In this document: positions 1 through 11,487 of the stretch, piece by piece | How the letters are laid out: the number at the start of each line of letters is the position of its first letter | Position numbering within the stretch: the stretch's first letter is position 1 | Origin: Symsagittifera roscoffensis | Taxonomy: Eukaryota; Xenacoelomorpha; Acoela; Convolutidae | Direction of reading: 5' to 3' | Assembly: GCF_963678635.1 (NCBI RefSeq) | Contig: NC_087065.1 | Coordinates: 28,541,254 to 28,605,253, forward strand | DNA length: 64,000 nt | Program-made: the position numbers and the translations under genes | The notes under the pieces: model-generated | What the model was told of the DNA's origin: nothing | The model's database searches: none | What the model saw: the letters and a program-made list of their open reading frames with translations, nothing else

Positions 1-30
1 TCGACTGAGTTCCGTCACGCAGTACGGCAC

Positions 31-569
31 ACTGTTCAGTCGTAGAATCAATTGGGTCATCTTAAGTGACCTTGCTTAATACTAATCACATAAATACATA
101 ATTAACAGACGCACTGCGCCAACGTTACTGTAGTGTGGCTGCAGCTGCAGCCACTCTACCACAGAGTGAAAACTATTGAAAGTTTATGCTTTTTAGAGAT
201 TGATCAAATATACTTCGAATACAAAACACCTGTCATTTCTATATTGCTCACATACAGTCTTCAGCTCTGCCAGCAGCATGTGATCTTCTACCATTCGTTC
301 AAACTGTTCAGTCGTAGAATCAATTGGGTCATCTTAAGTGACCTTGCTTAATACTAATCACATAAATACATAATTAACAGACGCACTGCGCCAACGTTAC
401 TGTAGTGTGGCTGCAGCTGCAGCCACTCTACCACAGAGTGAAAACTATTGAAAGTTTATGCTTTTTAGAGATTGATCAAATATACTTCGAATACAAAACA
501 CCTGTCATTTCTATATTGCTCACATACAGTCTTCAGCTCTGCCAGCAGCATGTGATCTTCTACCATTCT
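31..569. repeat. Tandem duplication, two copies of a 272-bp unit
   Basis: Copy 1 runs about 31-302 and copy 2 about 303-569, with nearly identical sequence at an offset of 272 bases. Each copy contains a CTGCAGCTGCAG palindrome. The short open frames at 133 and 405 are the same sequence repeated and match no family I know, so I read this as a non-coding duplication. Confidence 0.9.
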
Positions 570-794
570 TCTATCGATCTCGTTCAACTGCACGGTCAAC
601 AACGGTTCTCTTCATGTTACTATAATTTTCTTCTAATTATTTGATTATCGTAGCCATTATCTCTATCAGCAACAATTCATCAAACACTTCGCGCTCCATG
701 TTGCTGCCAATTGGTCTTTTGTTGTTTGCTGCTTTCATTGACAAACTTTTGTGAAAAATTGAAATTTTGTCTTTCCTTCTACGCTATTTTTTGC
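570..794. other. No gene seen
   Basis: AT-rich sequence without a convincing reading frame or repeat structure. Confidence 0.5.
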
Positions 795-965
795 ACATTT
801 TCTGTAGACAATGACTGCACTTAAATTTAACTTGAAATCGATGCTTCATATGCTGATATGCGACTTCTTCAAAATAAAGTTGGTACGTTTTTTGTAGACA
901 ATGACTGCAGGTAAGTTTTACTCGTAATCGATGCTGGATATGCAACTTCTTCAAATTGAACTTTT
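795..965. repeat. Diverged tandem duplication (~100-bp unit)
   Basis: The segment beginning TGTAGACAATGACTGCA at about 804 recurs at about 893, followed in both copies by an ATCGATGCT block and a GACTTCTTCAAA/AACTTCTTCAAA block. The copies have diverged by substitutions and small indels. Confidence 0.7.
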
Positions 966-1458
966 GTAAGTAGTAAACCTGGAAAATCAAGAAATTTGAT
1001 AACTCGAAATTATCAAGTTGCTTGTGCAAATCAAGTAAATGCAACAAGAAGTTTCTATACTTTCTATACTTTCTGTACCTTCTATAGTATCTTATTAGTT
1101 AATTTAAAGATAAAATGGTTTTGATTGATCTACAGATAAAAAAATTTCAAATACAGTGATTTGGCAGCAAATAAACAGTTTTTTGACTCAAACGTCCAAA
1201 AAAAAAATTCTTCTTATATACCAATATATTATGGATCTTTTTGATTGCATAAAATATGAAATTACATGTATACTTAAAAAAATACGGTCAGACATGTATA
1301 TCTATAAAAATACATACTTACAATCATACATACATACACTTGTACAGAAATACATGCATACCTACACATTTAATTACTTACAAAAAGATATCCATTCAAA
1401 TTATATAAAAATTTACATTCATACATACAAACATAAATACATACATACATTTATATAA

Positions 1459-1633
1459 ACATACATACATACATACATACATACATACATACATACATAC
1501 ATACATACATACATACATACATACATACATACATACATAGATACATACATACATACATACATACATACATACATACATACATACATACATACATACATAC
1601 ATACATACATACATACATACATACATACATACA

Positions 1634-1664
<31 letters not shown>

Positions 1665-1686
1665 TCGCATACATACATACATACAC
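1459..1686. repeat. (ACAT)n tetranucleotide microsatellite
   Basis: About 50 nearly perfect ACAT repeats with one interruption near 1538 and a short break near 1664-1669. Both flanks (about 1290-1458 and 1687-1740) are degenerate ACAT-like sequence, so the array probably grew from a longer decayed tract. The minus-strand MYVC-repeat reading frames here are artefacts of the repeat. Confidence 0.97.
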
Positions 1687-1727
1687 ATAAAAACAATAAC
1701 ATAAAGACATTCAAACAAACATACATA

Positions 1728-1907
1728 CAAAAACATAAACAATCTTTAATTTATACTTAAGTACAATAAAAATTCTATAAATACTTACATACACATATAA
1801 ATTTACAAAGAAATTCAAGCAAATACACATATAAAAACATAAACATTCGTAAATTTATACTTGCGTACAATAAAAAATTCTATACATACTTACATAGACA
1901 TGTACAA
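1728..1907. repeat. Two diverged copies of a ~106-bp unit beside the microsatellite
   Basis: A block starting AAAAACATAAACA at about 1728 recurs at about 1834 with the same downstream order: TTTATACTT, GTACAATAAAAA, ATTCTAT, ACTTACATA. Confidence 0.75.
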
Positions 1908-2764
1908 AAGTACAAGACTTTTTATTTTTAGTGGAAAACAAACAAACTACCATACTTACATAAGTATGGGGAAACATACAAACAGAAGGATAAGTTATAA
2001 GTACTTGCTTGCATAAATATGAATCTACAATCTATTATGCAATAAATATAAATTTAAACAAATGTAAAAATTTTGTTTAATATTTTTACTGACCTCTTTC
2101 ATACAAGCATAGAAAATAGACAAACCAACGTATATCTAGTACACATTTTCAAGACAATTATACGCTGAAACAGGTTTTGAAACACGCGTTAATTAAATGC
2201 ATTCATTCGAACTGAAATACTTTCAAAATTACATGCCTCTCATACCCATTTTCGAGTATGCATATAAACAATTTCACACACATTTCTTTTACTTTTAACA
2301 AGCACGCGTACACTCATGTTTACACACTTTTTTTAAAAACAGACAAGAAACTCCATAATAAAATCGTACAGTTCTACAAACAAGCAAGTTTGTAAATGCT
2401 CTTAGACTGACGAATATGCATCCTTACAAAACTTTTACTTTATCTATGTTTTTGATTAATTTTAGAATCATTTGATAGCTCTGTAGTTCGAACAATCTCT
2501 AATGAATTTTAGCCAGCAACTTAACCGTAGAACAATGTTCATTGAATAGATTTGTACATTATGCTGCTTTCTCAGTAATGCATAAAAATTTTCAAAAAAC
2601 TCTTTGATATTTGAAAATTTGATTACTTACAAAAAGCTACAAGTCAGAGGTTCAATTGTTTTCTTGTTCTTTTTTGCCCTATATTTATACATCATTGATG
2701 GTTTCAGCTATGGTATCTCAGAAAGTAGTCTCTTAACTATTAGAAAAAAAATTAAAAGTTTGTT
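1908..2764. other. AT-rich, no gene seen
   Basis: No frame longer than about 70 codons with a recognisable product, and no clear repeat. Probably intergenic or decayed transposon sequence. Confidence 0.5.
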
Positions 2765-3314
2765 TTGATGAAAGAAAAATTGTTTTTAAGCTGTTGTTCA
2801 AATTTTTGGGATTTTCAACCTGAATTTTCTTCAAGTGAAAAAATTTTTTCAGAAAAACTAATTTTGTGCAAAATAAACAACTCAATCTTCTTTTGTGATA
2901 CTAATTTGTCTAGCACAATTAATTTTTCAGACATGAATCAAAATGAAACGCCAACCTGTTACTATTTTCAAGATAAAAAGCCAAAAATTATTTTGTCCTA
3001 GTTTGTTCTACTTCACTTACATTGAGATTGACAGAAAAAACGAACAGCTTAACATAAAGTATTACAGTCGTGTCAATTATCAGATTAAAGCAGCACAAAA
3101 CGGGTTCGAACGTTTCTATATTGACACCAAGTGTAACAAATTGATCCATTCTGATCGTTTATTAGAGCAACTGGCATTTTCATTCCTCAAAATTTCGTTT
3201 TCTGCCGAATGCATCAATGGCTCATTGTTGGACTGGGATATGCAACGAGAGGAACATAGTGAAATGGTGGCTCCAATCCTCAGGCCGACTGAAGCTTCAG
3301 GATTTCCTGGATAG
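2765..3314 (+). other. Overlapping unidentified reading frames (78 and 123 codons)
   Basis: Two plus-strand frames overlap: 2765-3001 and 2943-3314, both starting at ATG. The second has fairly balanced amino-acid composition, unlike the low-complexity frames around it, and ends in a Gly/Pro-rich segment. I recognise no domain. It may be an exon or retroelement fragment in which one frameshift joins the two frames. The local base composition is less AT-biased than its left flank, which is weak support for former coding function. No function is proposed. Confidence 0.2.
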
Positions 3315-3879
3315 ATCCAAGTTGATTAATCGAAAGAGGAAAGCACTCAAAAGGAAATGAGTAGTTCTAGCTTCTTGATTGGCATAAATTTGGCTGCTTC
3401 GGTTGAAACTCCAATGCAAAGAAAAGGTATGTTTTCCAATGAGCTCTTAAAATTTTTTTAATTAAATTAGTAATTCGTTTCGAATAAATGTGTGATTAAG
3501 AGTAATCCAATAGTAACTATTGGATTTCAATGGTTAAATTATAGTGAAAAATTCTCCGCGTCGAGTTTTCTTTAAAAAATAGCAAGTTCATAGCTGAATC
3601 AATTAAAAATCCTAAATAGTTTTTGAAAATTCTGAGGTATCAGAGAGCAAACAGTTTAATGGAACCGCTCAGAATATAAATCAAATTAAATTAGGGCGCG
3701 CTTGCAGGGGCGTTGTTTTTGAGCTGAGCACAGGAGACATCAAATCATGAATTAGAAAAGATTTAAAAGACATTTGCTTTATTTTGTATAGTCAAGACCA
3801 AATCTAGTCTAACTTTTGATCTTATAAAACCTTACCATTAAAGACGGTACTTGTGTTCTTGAAAGCTAGTTTTTGAACA
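3315..3879. other. No gene seen before the assembly gap
   Basis: No recognisable product. Since pol of a Ty3/Gypsy element starts just after the gap, this may hold its degraded 5' part, but no LTR, primer-binding site or gag is visible. Confidence 0.4.
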
Positions 3880-4079
3880 NNNNNNNNNNNNNNNNNNNNN
3901 NNNNNNNNNNNNNNNNNNNNNNNNNNNNNNNNNNNNNNNNNNNNNNNNNNNNNNNNNNNNNNNNNNNNNNNNNNNNNNNNNNNNNNNNNNNNNNNNNNNN
4001 NNNNNNNNNNNNNNNNNNNNNNNNNNNNNNNNNNNNNNNNNNNNNNNNNNNNNNNNNNNNNNNNNNNNNNNNNNNNNNN
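3880..4079. other. Assembly gap, 200 N
   Basis: Run of 200 N. The round number suggests a placeholder length rather than a measured one. Reading frames drawn across it are meaningless. Confidence 1.
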
Positions 4080-4084
4080 CAGTT

Positions 4085-5340
4085 TTGCTAGAGATAGAGC
4101 ACTTGAGAGGTAAGATAGGTGAGGGAGATTTCAAGTCACTAAAGGAGGTTTTAAATCGGAACACGGACGTTTTTTTAAAACATAAGGCAAATATTGGTTG
4201 TTGTAATTTTGTCGAGCACGAAATTGAACCAGAAGAACCCCACAGGGAGGTCGCAAGGCGCATGACACCACGTAAATCGGAGGCATGTCAAGCGGAAATA
4301 AAATGCTGTTCGAATACGATATCATAGAACCCTCAAAGTACCTTGGGCTTGTGGGTTTGTCATAGCTAAAAAGAAAAGCTAGAGCTAAACTGCGCATAAA
4401 GGACGTCTACCCAATACCACGTGTTGACGAGAGCCTCTCGAAACATTGTAGTGCCAAGTTCTTCACTACACAGTACAGGACCTGGGTTCTGCCTTCTGGC
4501 AGGTTCCTGTGCGAAAAAAGGACAGAGAAAAGACTGGATTTGCAAGTGAATTAGGCTTGTACCAGTGGAAGAGGATGTCTTTCAGATTGTGCAATGCCAC
4601 GGCGACCTTTCGGAGACTGATGGCTCAGCCTTTGACCAGCATAACGAAGAAGTACGGGAATCTCGTGATGTGCTACGTAGATGACGTAGTGATAGCGACA
4701 CCCACCTTGGCAGATACATTGACAGACTCGATGAGGTCTTTGACTGCATGAAGAGAGCAGGCTTGAAATGCAAACGATCGACATGTGAGATCCTTAAGGA
4801 CTCAATAAAATACCTCGTAAGAATATCCGGATGCATCGGAGGCCTTGTTAACATAGAAGGGCCCCAAGACGACACATATCTTATGAGCTTCCTAGGATTT
4901 GCGAATTACTGCCGAGAGTTCATGAAACGATACACAGACAAAGTTTACTCGATGCAGCAACTGATGCACAACAAAGAGAAGAAGTTCGAATGGAATGAAA
5001 GAGCTCAGGACAAAGCGGGAACTTTGCGAAGTGCCAGTGCTAGGCATGCACACAGAGAAAGCCATGTACGTTCTCTACACTGACGCTTCAGTGGTAGCCA
5101 TTTCAGGAATACTGCATCATTAGCAAGAATGGAATGCGAGAACAGTTTCCGTCCCTTTGCATATGGCAGTAAGGTTTCGAGCGACACTGAAATTAAATAG
5201 GGTCCACCAAAAGCAGAAATGTTTGCGGTATTCACGTTCGTGGAGAAGTACTGCGCATACTTGGTGAGCGCTCCCTTAAGTTTCGAGTGGATAACAGAGC
5301 CCTATCTTGGTTGAAGACGTACTCAATAGACCAGAGACAT
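4085..5340 (+). pseudogene. Ty3/Gypsy pol: reverse transcriptase and RNase H, broken
   Basis: The N-terminal part carries FVEHEIEPEE, the usual lead-in to a Gypsy RT. The RT core shows FRLCNATATFRRLM and the catalytic box CYVDDVVIA near 4672-4698, followed by the thumb with LMSFLGFANYCREFM near 4882-4926. An RNase H start, LYTDASVVAISGIL, lies in another frame near 5072-5113. At least four frameshifts or stops separate these pieces (for example after 4327 and 5083), and the segment normally between the lead-in and the fingers is damaged. Reverse transcription of element RNA is the family role; this copy cannot encode it. Confidence 0.9.
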
Positions 5341-5348
5341 AATGGTCG

Positions 5349-6166
5349 TTGGATAGTCAAGTTGGATGGCACAAAGAAAAAGAAAGTAATTCTAGGACAG
5401 TAGTTCAGCAACTAGTATCCTCGATTCCTCAAAGCATTTTGATGAGACCATCATACAAGGAAAAAGAACAGGAGATCGGGACTCAGACTGTCATCATTGA
5501 GGAGTCAGATCAAGAATTGATCGAAGTCGAATCGAAAAACCCGGAACAAGAGAGTTTTTCCGAGGAGTCGGTTGTTGATAAAAGTGGGCATGTAAATGGA
5601 CAAGATCAGTTAAACAGAGTTCTGTCCGGGGAGTTTAGGTGGTTCAGCAGATCGTGCACATCAGAATCTGCCGTGGAAATATGTACCTCGACAGACTCAT
5701 CTGTCGATAACACCTCGAGGAAGTCAGAGATTGGCACCTACTCAAACAGGAACTCGAGCACCGAATCGGAATTGCCATGATTGGCAATCCAATCCACACG
5801 TTGCTTGTGGAAATTCGAGCAAGAGACTTCGACAGGGAAGTGTATCAAGACACTGATAGTGATCGCCACCTGTTCCCGAGTGATAAAAACTTTGATAACG
5901 TGACAGATGACCTGGAGATGATAGCGGTATCAAAACAATCGATTAGCTTTTTACCGCAGAAGGAGGCAGACAGGACTGACCATCAACCATTCAAACAAGA
6001 GACAGAACCATTGGCAAAGATTTTGTGTGTTAAGATGGAAGATGACGCGCATCAGCCCGATGAGCTAAACAGTCACTTGAGAGTCATGAAGTCATTCTTG
6101 AAGGCAAGATACAGACTCAAGGAATTACCAAGAGCGCAGAGAAATGACCGCATGACAAACAACTAA
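5349..6166 (+). pseudogene. Ty3/Gypsy pol: RNase H-integrase connecting region
   Basis: Two plus-strand frames (5349-5780 and 5777-6166) lie between RNase H and integrase. They are rich in Glu, Ser and Asp, with a run resembling LVSSIPQ and many acidic clusters, and show no catalytic motif. Position and frame continuity make them the pol linker. The boundary at about 5780 is a frameshift. Confidence 0.6.
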
Positions 6167-6167
6167 C

Positions 6168-7235
6168 TTGGAAAGTTGGATCGAAAATGGAGCACCAGAC
6201 AAAGGAGATCTGGAGGAGGATAGTTACGGAATGTTGAGACAATACTATATGCAGAAAGAGGGAAGGTTATATCTGAACAAGGATGGGATCGTTGCTTGCA
6301 GAAGGAGAGAGGAGGACAAGGACCTGTACAAATTGAACGCGATAGTGTTGCCGCGACTTTATCAAACAGAATTTTTATTCAGGTCACATGATCAGATGGG
6401 CCGACAAGGAATCGATAAAGTATACCAGAGGACCTTGAAACGCTTCGAATGGCCTGGAATGAAGAAGGCATGCCAGAAGTGGGTGCCACCATGCCTGTCA
6501 TGCCGACAGGTGAAAGATCCTAGGAAATTTCTATTCCCATTGCAGTCGATCGAGTCATCCGAGTTCAATGAGGTGGTGCAGATCGATCACCAGAAGATAT
6601 ATATGACAGACAGTGGCTACAATTAGGTTCTAGTGATGATCGATCACTTCAAAAACTATGCAGAGGCTGTGCCCTGCATAACTGCTTCATCCGAAGAGAC
6701 ATGCGATCATCTGATCATGACATGGATAACAAGACAAGGATGTCAAATGACATTTCAAACAGAAAATGAAGCAGCTTTCGTAGCAGAACCTAATAAGTAG
6801 CTCATGAGGCGTTCCCAAGTAGATCAGGTTCATTCCACGACGTATCATCCTCAAAGGAACGGCTTAGTGAAAAAACAAAATCGGATTCTGGTGTCGATGT
6901 TGAGAGTGTTTTGTTCCCGATTTATGACTGATTGGGATAGATATCTGCCACAATTGATGGGAGCTTAAAACAGTACGCAGCATTCCACCACAGGAATTAA
7001 TTCGCACTCGATGGTGATTGGACAAAAAAAGTCTTTGCCTTTGACTTTCTTTTCTCCAGATTATGAAGGAAAGAAAACATCGCCACAAGCCTATGTAAGG
7101 GATGTAATCAGACGTCAGCAAGAGCTGAATGATTTATGTAGACACAAAACGCACCAAGCTCAGATGAGGCAGAGGAAAAGGCTTGACAAAAAGACAGCTG
7201 GTGCAAAAACATACTCGGTAGGAGACTACGTGTGA
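6168..7235 (+). pseudogene. Ty3/Gypsy integrase, broken
   Basis: The zinc-binding N-terminal domain is visible as SHDQMGRQGIDKVYQR with CLSCRQVKD about 40 residues on (the usual first His is Ser-His here). The catalytic core follows in damaged form: the QIDHQKIYMTDSG block near 6582-6615 for the first Asp, and the TYHPQRNGLVKKQNRIL block near 6841-6890 that carries the final Glu position in the family, where Lys now stands. Stops at 6624, about 6799 and about 6967 interrupt it. Integration of the cDNA is the family role. Confidence 0.85.
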
Positions 7236-8170
7236 GTTTTTCAGAACGTTATACTAACGAACGGAACGATGAAACCGGAGACCGTTCAAGATAATGGCAG
7301 AGCATCAGGAGGGATGTTCTAACAGACTATATACCGGCTGAGCTGTGGAAAACACTAAACCACACATCCCATCCACACAGGACTGGTGTATATCTGAAGA
7401 CATGGAGGAAGGCAATTACCTGATGATAGATCCTGCTTGTGAAGTCAATGAGAAAGGCACCAGGGAAAATAACGATGGGAATGGGCGGTAGAAGAAGGAA
7501 CAAGTTCACCGCTGGACCTGGATCCTTATGAAGTAATTGAGGTGGATCAGAAAAGCTTACCCTCTGCGGAAGAGCACTGGGAAACGGGAGCAGATAGAGG
7601 TTCCCAGGAACATGGAACCGGATCTACTCTTTTCAATGCTGACAAGACAAAGTGACAAGACAAGACCCGCAAAGAAATATAATCCTTACGGAGACGACTT
7701 CGTAATGGACAGGATTGACCTGAAAAAGATAAGGGAAGACGTAGCGTGTCTAGAGGAGATACGCGCGTCACAGGATATAGACATTGTCGACGATCAAGAC
7801 AAGGAAGGGATCGATGATCGGTCTCAACCTTAAGTGGATTTTGACGACGAGCATTGGCAGTCGAAAAAACAAAAATTAACGACCTGGCACCTCTTGGACT
7901 GGTTGAACGAAATGACATCAGATCAAAAGGAGTCCAGTGTCACAATCCAGGAAGTAGACCGCGAGAGCAAGAAATGCATAAAGAATGACAAAGATGATCC
8001 TTCCTGGACATATCTCATATCCTTCCAAATTTAACTTTTTATCCGGTATGCGATGCCACGGGGACGTCGATGGATATTTTCATCCGGGGAGTGGGGGTAG
8101 GACTTACCCACACTAGGAAATTATTTTAAAAATAAAAAAAAATTGCAAGAGAGACAGGCGACCTTGAGGC
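7236..8170 (+). pseudogene. Ty3/Gypsy pol C-terminal extension
   Basis: Frames 7537-7833 and 7834-8034 continue downstream of integrase. They are hydrophilic, with ARPAKKYNPYGDDFV-like and acidic segments, and a further piece MDIFIRGVGVGLTHT lies near 8071-8115. I see no domain I can name. Their position between integrase and the macrodomain suggests they are the tail of the polyprotein or a linker to it. Confidence 0.5.
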
Positions 8171-8215
8171 AGGTACTGATGAAGGCCATAAGGGATCAGA
8201 CATAGGGGAAAGTAA

Positions 8216-8698
8216 ATGCGTTTTTTTAACTTGCCGAATAAATACTCACGTAGCATTATACTAACAGATAGCGATTTTATGCTTACAGATAGCACATGTG
8301 CGATAGCTATCACAGCGGACTTGAGTTCTAGAAAAGCGTTAGCAGCAGAATTTGAGAGAGAGAGAATACAAAAACTTTTGTGGAGTCAAAGACCAGGAAT
8401 AGGAGGGGTAGCAACTTTGCCATCGGCGGCTTCGCAAATACCAGGAAAGCTCCTATGCTTCTTGGTGACGAGGGCGACGGAAACGCAGAACGTGGACGCT
8501 GAAGATTTGGTACTGTCCCTGACGATACTAAGAGACTTCTTAGTGGAGAGGGGAGTGAAAGAACTCTCGCTTGCGGTGTAAGACCCAAACCGAGGACGAG
8601 TGCATCCTTGGGAGCTGTATGCGCCGATACTTGTGATCTTTTCGGAAACCAATATAGAAGTGTATCTACATAAGAAATATTATTTGAGTATAGGTTGA
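8216..8698 (+). pseudogene. Macrodomain (OARD1/Poa1-like ADP-ribose-binding module) in retrotransposon
   Basis: An ATG at 8216 opens a frame to a single in-frame TAA at 8579; the frame continues to TGA at 8696-8698. It reads like a macrodomain of the OARD1/Poa1 group. CAIAITADLSSRKALAAEFE aligns with the first ADP-ribose-binding loop (the usual ahcisaDfrmgkGiA pattern). LLWSQRPGIGGVATL, LLCFLVTRATET and VERGVKELSLAV follow in family order, and FSETNIEVYLH ends the fold. The family binds or hydrolyses ADP-ribose on proteins. Loop 1 has lost Gly residues and the usual GCGLD loop is replaced by YDPNRGRVHP, so catalysis would be doubtful even without the stop. It lies 45 bp past the pol tail and in the same direction. 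Confidence 0.72.
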
Positions 8699-9051
8699 GT
8701 GTAGGTCGAGTGTAGGATGTTATGTGTTAATGTTTTATGTTGTTATTTTATTAGGATCTTGGGTTTGGAGGAGTTAATGACCCAAAAAATCAAACTATAA
8801 TAGTAGGATTAATTCCAAAATGTGGACTGTCCACTCTTAGATCAAATTCCAAGTTTTTAGACTGAATTGATTCCTATAATGTCTTAAGATCAAAATTTTT
8901 TTAACTGATTGTTCTTAAATCTGTTTTAAGGTGAATTTGGAGCAGTGTTGACAGATCTGATGGTCGTGACCTGATTTCTAGAACCTGACTGATCAATTTA
9001 TTTTTTACAATTCAACTTTGCGAAATCAATTTATCGATTTGAATAACCAAA
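8699..9051. other. Non-coding spacer between macrodomain and SGNH frame
   Basis: Begins with short GAGTGTAGG-type direct repeats (8686-8720), then AT-rich sequence. It is a candidate place for a decayed LTR, but no second copy of it occurs in the window, so I cannot call one. Confidence 0.4.
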
Positions 9052-11487
9052 ATGGACAGTTTCGACGAAATGATGGATTTGGCCGAGGCAAACGTAGGGC
9101 CAGTCAAAGACGAGCCTTATCGTAGACTGCTGGAAAGAGATTACTCCCAGGATGACCCGGAAGTGGCCATGTTAACGGCTGCTCTGACCAACTTACTAGG
9201 GCATGACAACCGTGGGGACTGACCCACGCAAGATGGGGGCTTGCGGCGAGCAAGGATTGCTGGATCACCCAAGTCTGCGTGTTATGCGATGGAGAAAAGG
9301 AGCTCTCTCGGCAAGCAACTTGGTCTCAAGCTTTCCATCAAGAAATGAGTAGCGAGACTGCCTCTTCTAGTCCACAATTGAAAGCTGTGGTGCCTGCCTA
9401 GAGGTCCAGAGTGAAAGAAGAAGTGTAGACGAATGAAACGATGAAACATCTGAACGAGACGAAAGACTAACTGGACCGGGTGAGAAAAACCTTGATCAGA
9501 ACTGAAGAAAATAGAGATATGGGGAGGAAAATAATTAAGGATTGCAACAAGAAACATGGAGAGGAGATATAACGCTTGAGGCAGGAATGTAAGGAGCGAT
9601 TGGAACGACTATAATTAGCAAAAAAATGGAATGATCATTACCCGCGGGGAGTGTTCCTCGTTGGCAGTCACCAATGGAGCTTCTGGCGCGAATTAATTCA
9701 GGCAACAGAATTGCAAGTCACAACAGCACCACGTAGATTGACGATCCCGAATTCAAGTGACAACGTTGGTGATCCAGTCGAGGAAAGAACCATGCAGCAG
9801 CTGGTGGAAGCCGCTGGCCGACTTGTGGCCATTAGGAGTGTGCCATTATCCGGAGTGACTGAACCCTATAGAACAATCGATGATACCAGCAGAGTAGGCT
9901 CTCCTCAGATGTAGTGAAGAAAAAAGGAGCTGCTACGGTAGCGAAGTTGGCAAAAACCTCAAAAACCTCCGACAAGAAGATAGGGAAGATGCCAATGAAG
10001 AAAGTGTCGCGCGTATATGACATACAGAAGAACAATCAGATTAAGAACAGCTTCACGGGAGTCCCAGATACGGACATGCGAGCACGTTTCAATCAATCAA
10101 CTTGGAGTCCAGCGATGAACATGCAGCAAACGCCCCTTGGAACGTCGCATTTGATATTGGGCGATAGTTTAGTGAGATTTTTTTTCGAAACTTGAGGACC
10201 TCGTAGATCATTACGCTGATGGCATTCGGAGGTGCCACAGTAGCCCAGCTGTATCGGATGCTGGGGTTGATGAACCCAGGCAGGATTGTGGACATAATTA
10301 TTCTAATAGCCACAAACAAGGTGTCCAGAAGCTCAGACCAGAAGAAGCCCAAAGGGAGGCAATGCTAGTGTGCTTGTTTACCACAGTGTGGCAAAAGTTT
10401 CATTTTGCGGTACTGACAGTTTGCACCATACCGATGAGCATGAGATTGCAATCATCCACCAATAGAAGGCACAATGAAAGAGTCATACGTGCGTACAGCA
10501 TAGTGCGTAATCTGGCAAGTCGCAATTCTGGACGAAAGATCTTAATGGACTTAAATGCTAAGGGCTCTGGGTCAAGCCAGATTCACTTCTGATGGAATAC
10601 ACTTCGACAGTATAGAAGGACAAGACTGGATAAATTGTGTCTTCCAGGAGCAAAAAAATCAGTTAGAAGCTGAACTCTTTGACACTGGAGCACTCAGAAC
10701 GGAAGAAGCGACGAAAGTACCGGCGATTTCGATCTTTGCGCCTCCTAATCAAGAGAGGCGCTTGAGATCAGTCCCGGGCGTGCCACAAGTGATGCAGAGG
10801 TCGAGTGATTAGAAACCGAGGTCAGGCCAATCGGATCGACTGGGTGAAGCACCAGTGAGGAGGAACATTCATCCCCGACGAAGATTGGGACCACTCAATC
10901 AAACGACGATTGCGACCTCAGGCACCTCCAGATCTGAAACGACGATGAGTACGAGCAGGGAAGATTGACGTCTAGACCGTAATTCCCTGATGTTGTCAAG
11001 ACCAATACCCTCCCCCTGGCATGTTTACAAGCAAGATTTAAAGAAGCTGTACCTTCGATCAGTAAGATTTCTAGCTGATGCGATGAGAATGCTGAATGGC
11101 GCGAGACTGTCAGTAGGTGGGCTGCACTCGATTGCTGTTTGATAGCAGCAGGGATCAACTTCAGCTCTACAACAGCATTGCGGTTTGCTTATCTTGAGGG
11201 ACTGCCCTCAAACAACACCATGGGTCCCGTGAATACCAGCCCTTTGCAAGATATAAGGATAAATCATAGTGAGCAGACTAGAGAAGAGAGACCAGGGAGA
11301 TTCTTTAAAAGTAGATTACCAACGGGGCAATGTGTGGAGATGTTTAAGCAAGTGTGTGAAAGAAAGAGCCTATCCGAAACATGTAGCCCATGAAGGTGAT
11401 GCTCAAAGATACGGTGAACTGAATTTCCGAATAGACGCGATCATCATCACCGCAGAGATGAGGAGGGCGGCGACAAAGCAGAGATGA
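9052..11487 (+). pseudogene. Retrotransposon ORF with SGNH/GDSL-hydrolase-like domain, broken
   Basis: An ATG at 9052 starts an acidic N-terminus (MDSFDEMMDLAEANV). Frames at 9651, 9914, 10362, 10555, 11139 and 11269 then read as one protein with frameshifts. The central part has HLILGDSLVR at about 10148-10177 (block I, Ser in GDS), a damaged block III IILIATNKVS near 10297, and DGIHFD at 10591-10608 (block V, Asp-x-x-His). This is the SGNH hydrolase fold order, with Ser, Asp and His kept. The basic KKKGAATVAKLAKTSKT stretch near 9915 could bind nucleic acid. SGNH domains are known in ORF1 of some LINEs. Here the frame follows a Ty3/Gypsy pol, so it may be a gag-like ORF of that family. At least five frameshifts or stops. 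Confidence 0.6.

Larger units (their letters stand above)
4080..8698 (+). mobile_element. Ty3/Gypsy-type LTR retrotransposon, decayed; pol plus macrodomain (element 1)
   Basis: Pol parts appear in Ty3/Gypsy order: reverse transcriptase, RNase H, a connecting region, integrase, then a C-terminal extension and a macrodomain frame. There are many frameshifts and stops. No LTR pair was found: the left end falls in an assembly gap and the right flank (8699-9051) has no repeat matching the left. A second frame with an SGNH-like domain (9052-11487) has the same kind of decay and probably belongs to the same family or a neighbouring copy. Confidence 0.85.

Noticed and set aside
1396-1742. Three overlapping minus-strand frames of MYVC repeats
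   Set aside because: They are translations of the (ACAT)n microsatellite; any frame of a 4-base repeat without a stop stays open.
3873-4263. Reading frames crossing the N run (also at 54398-54879)
   Set aside because: Unknown bases are translated as X; the frames have no meaning.
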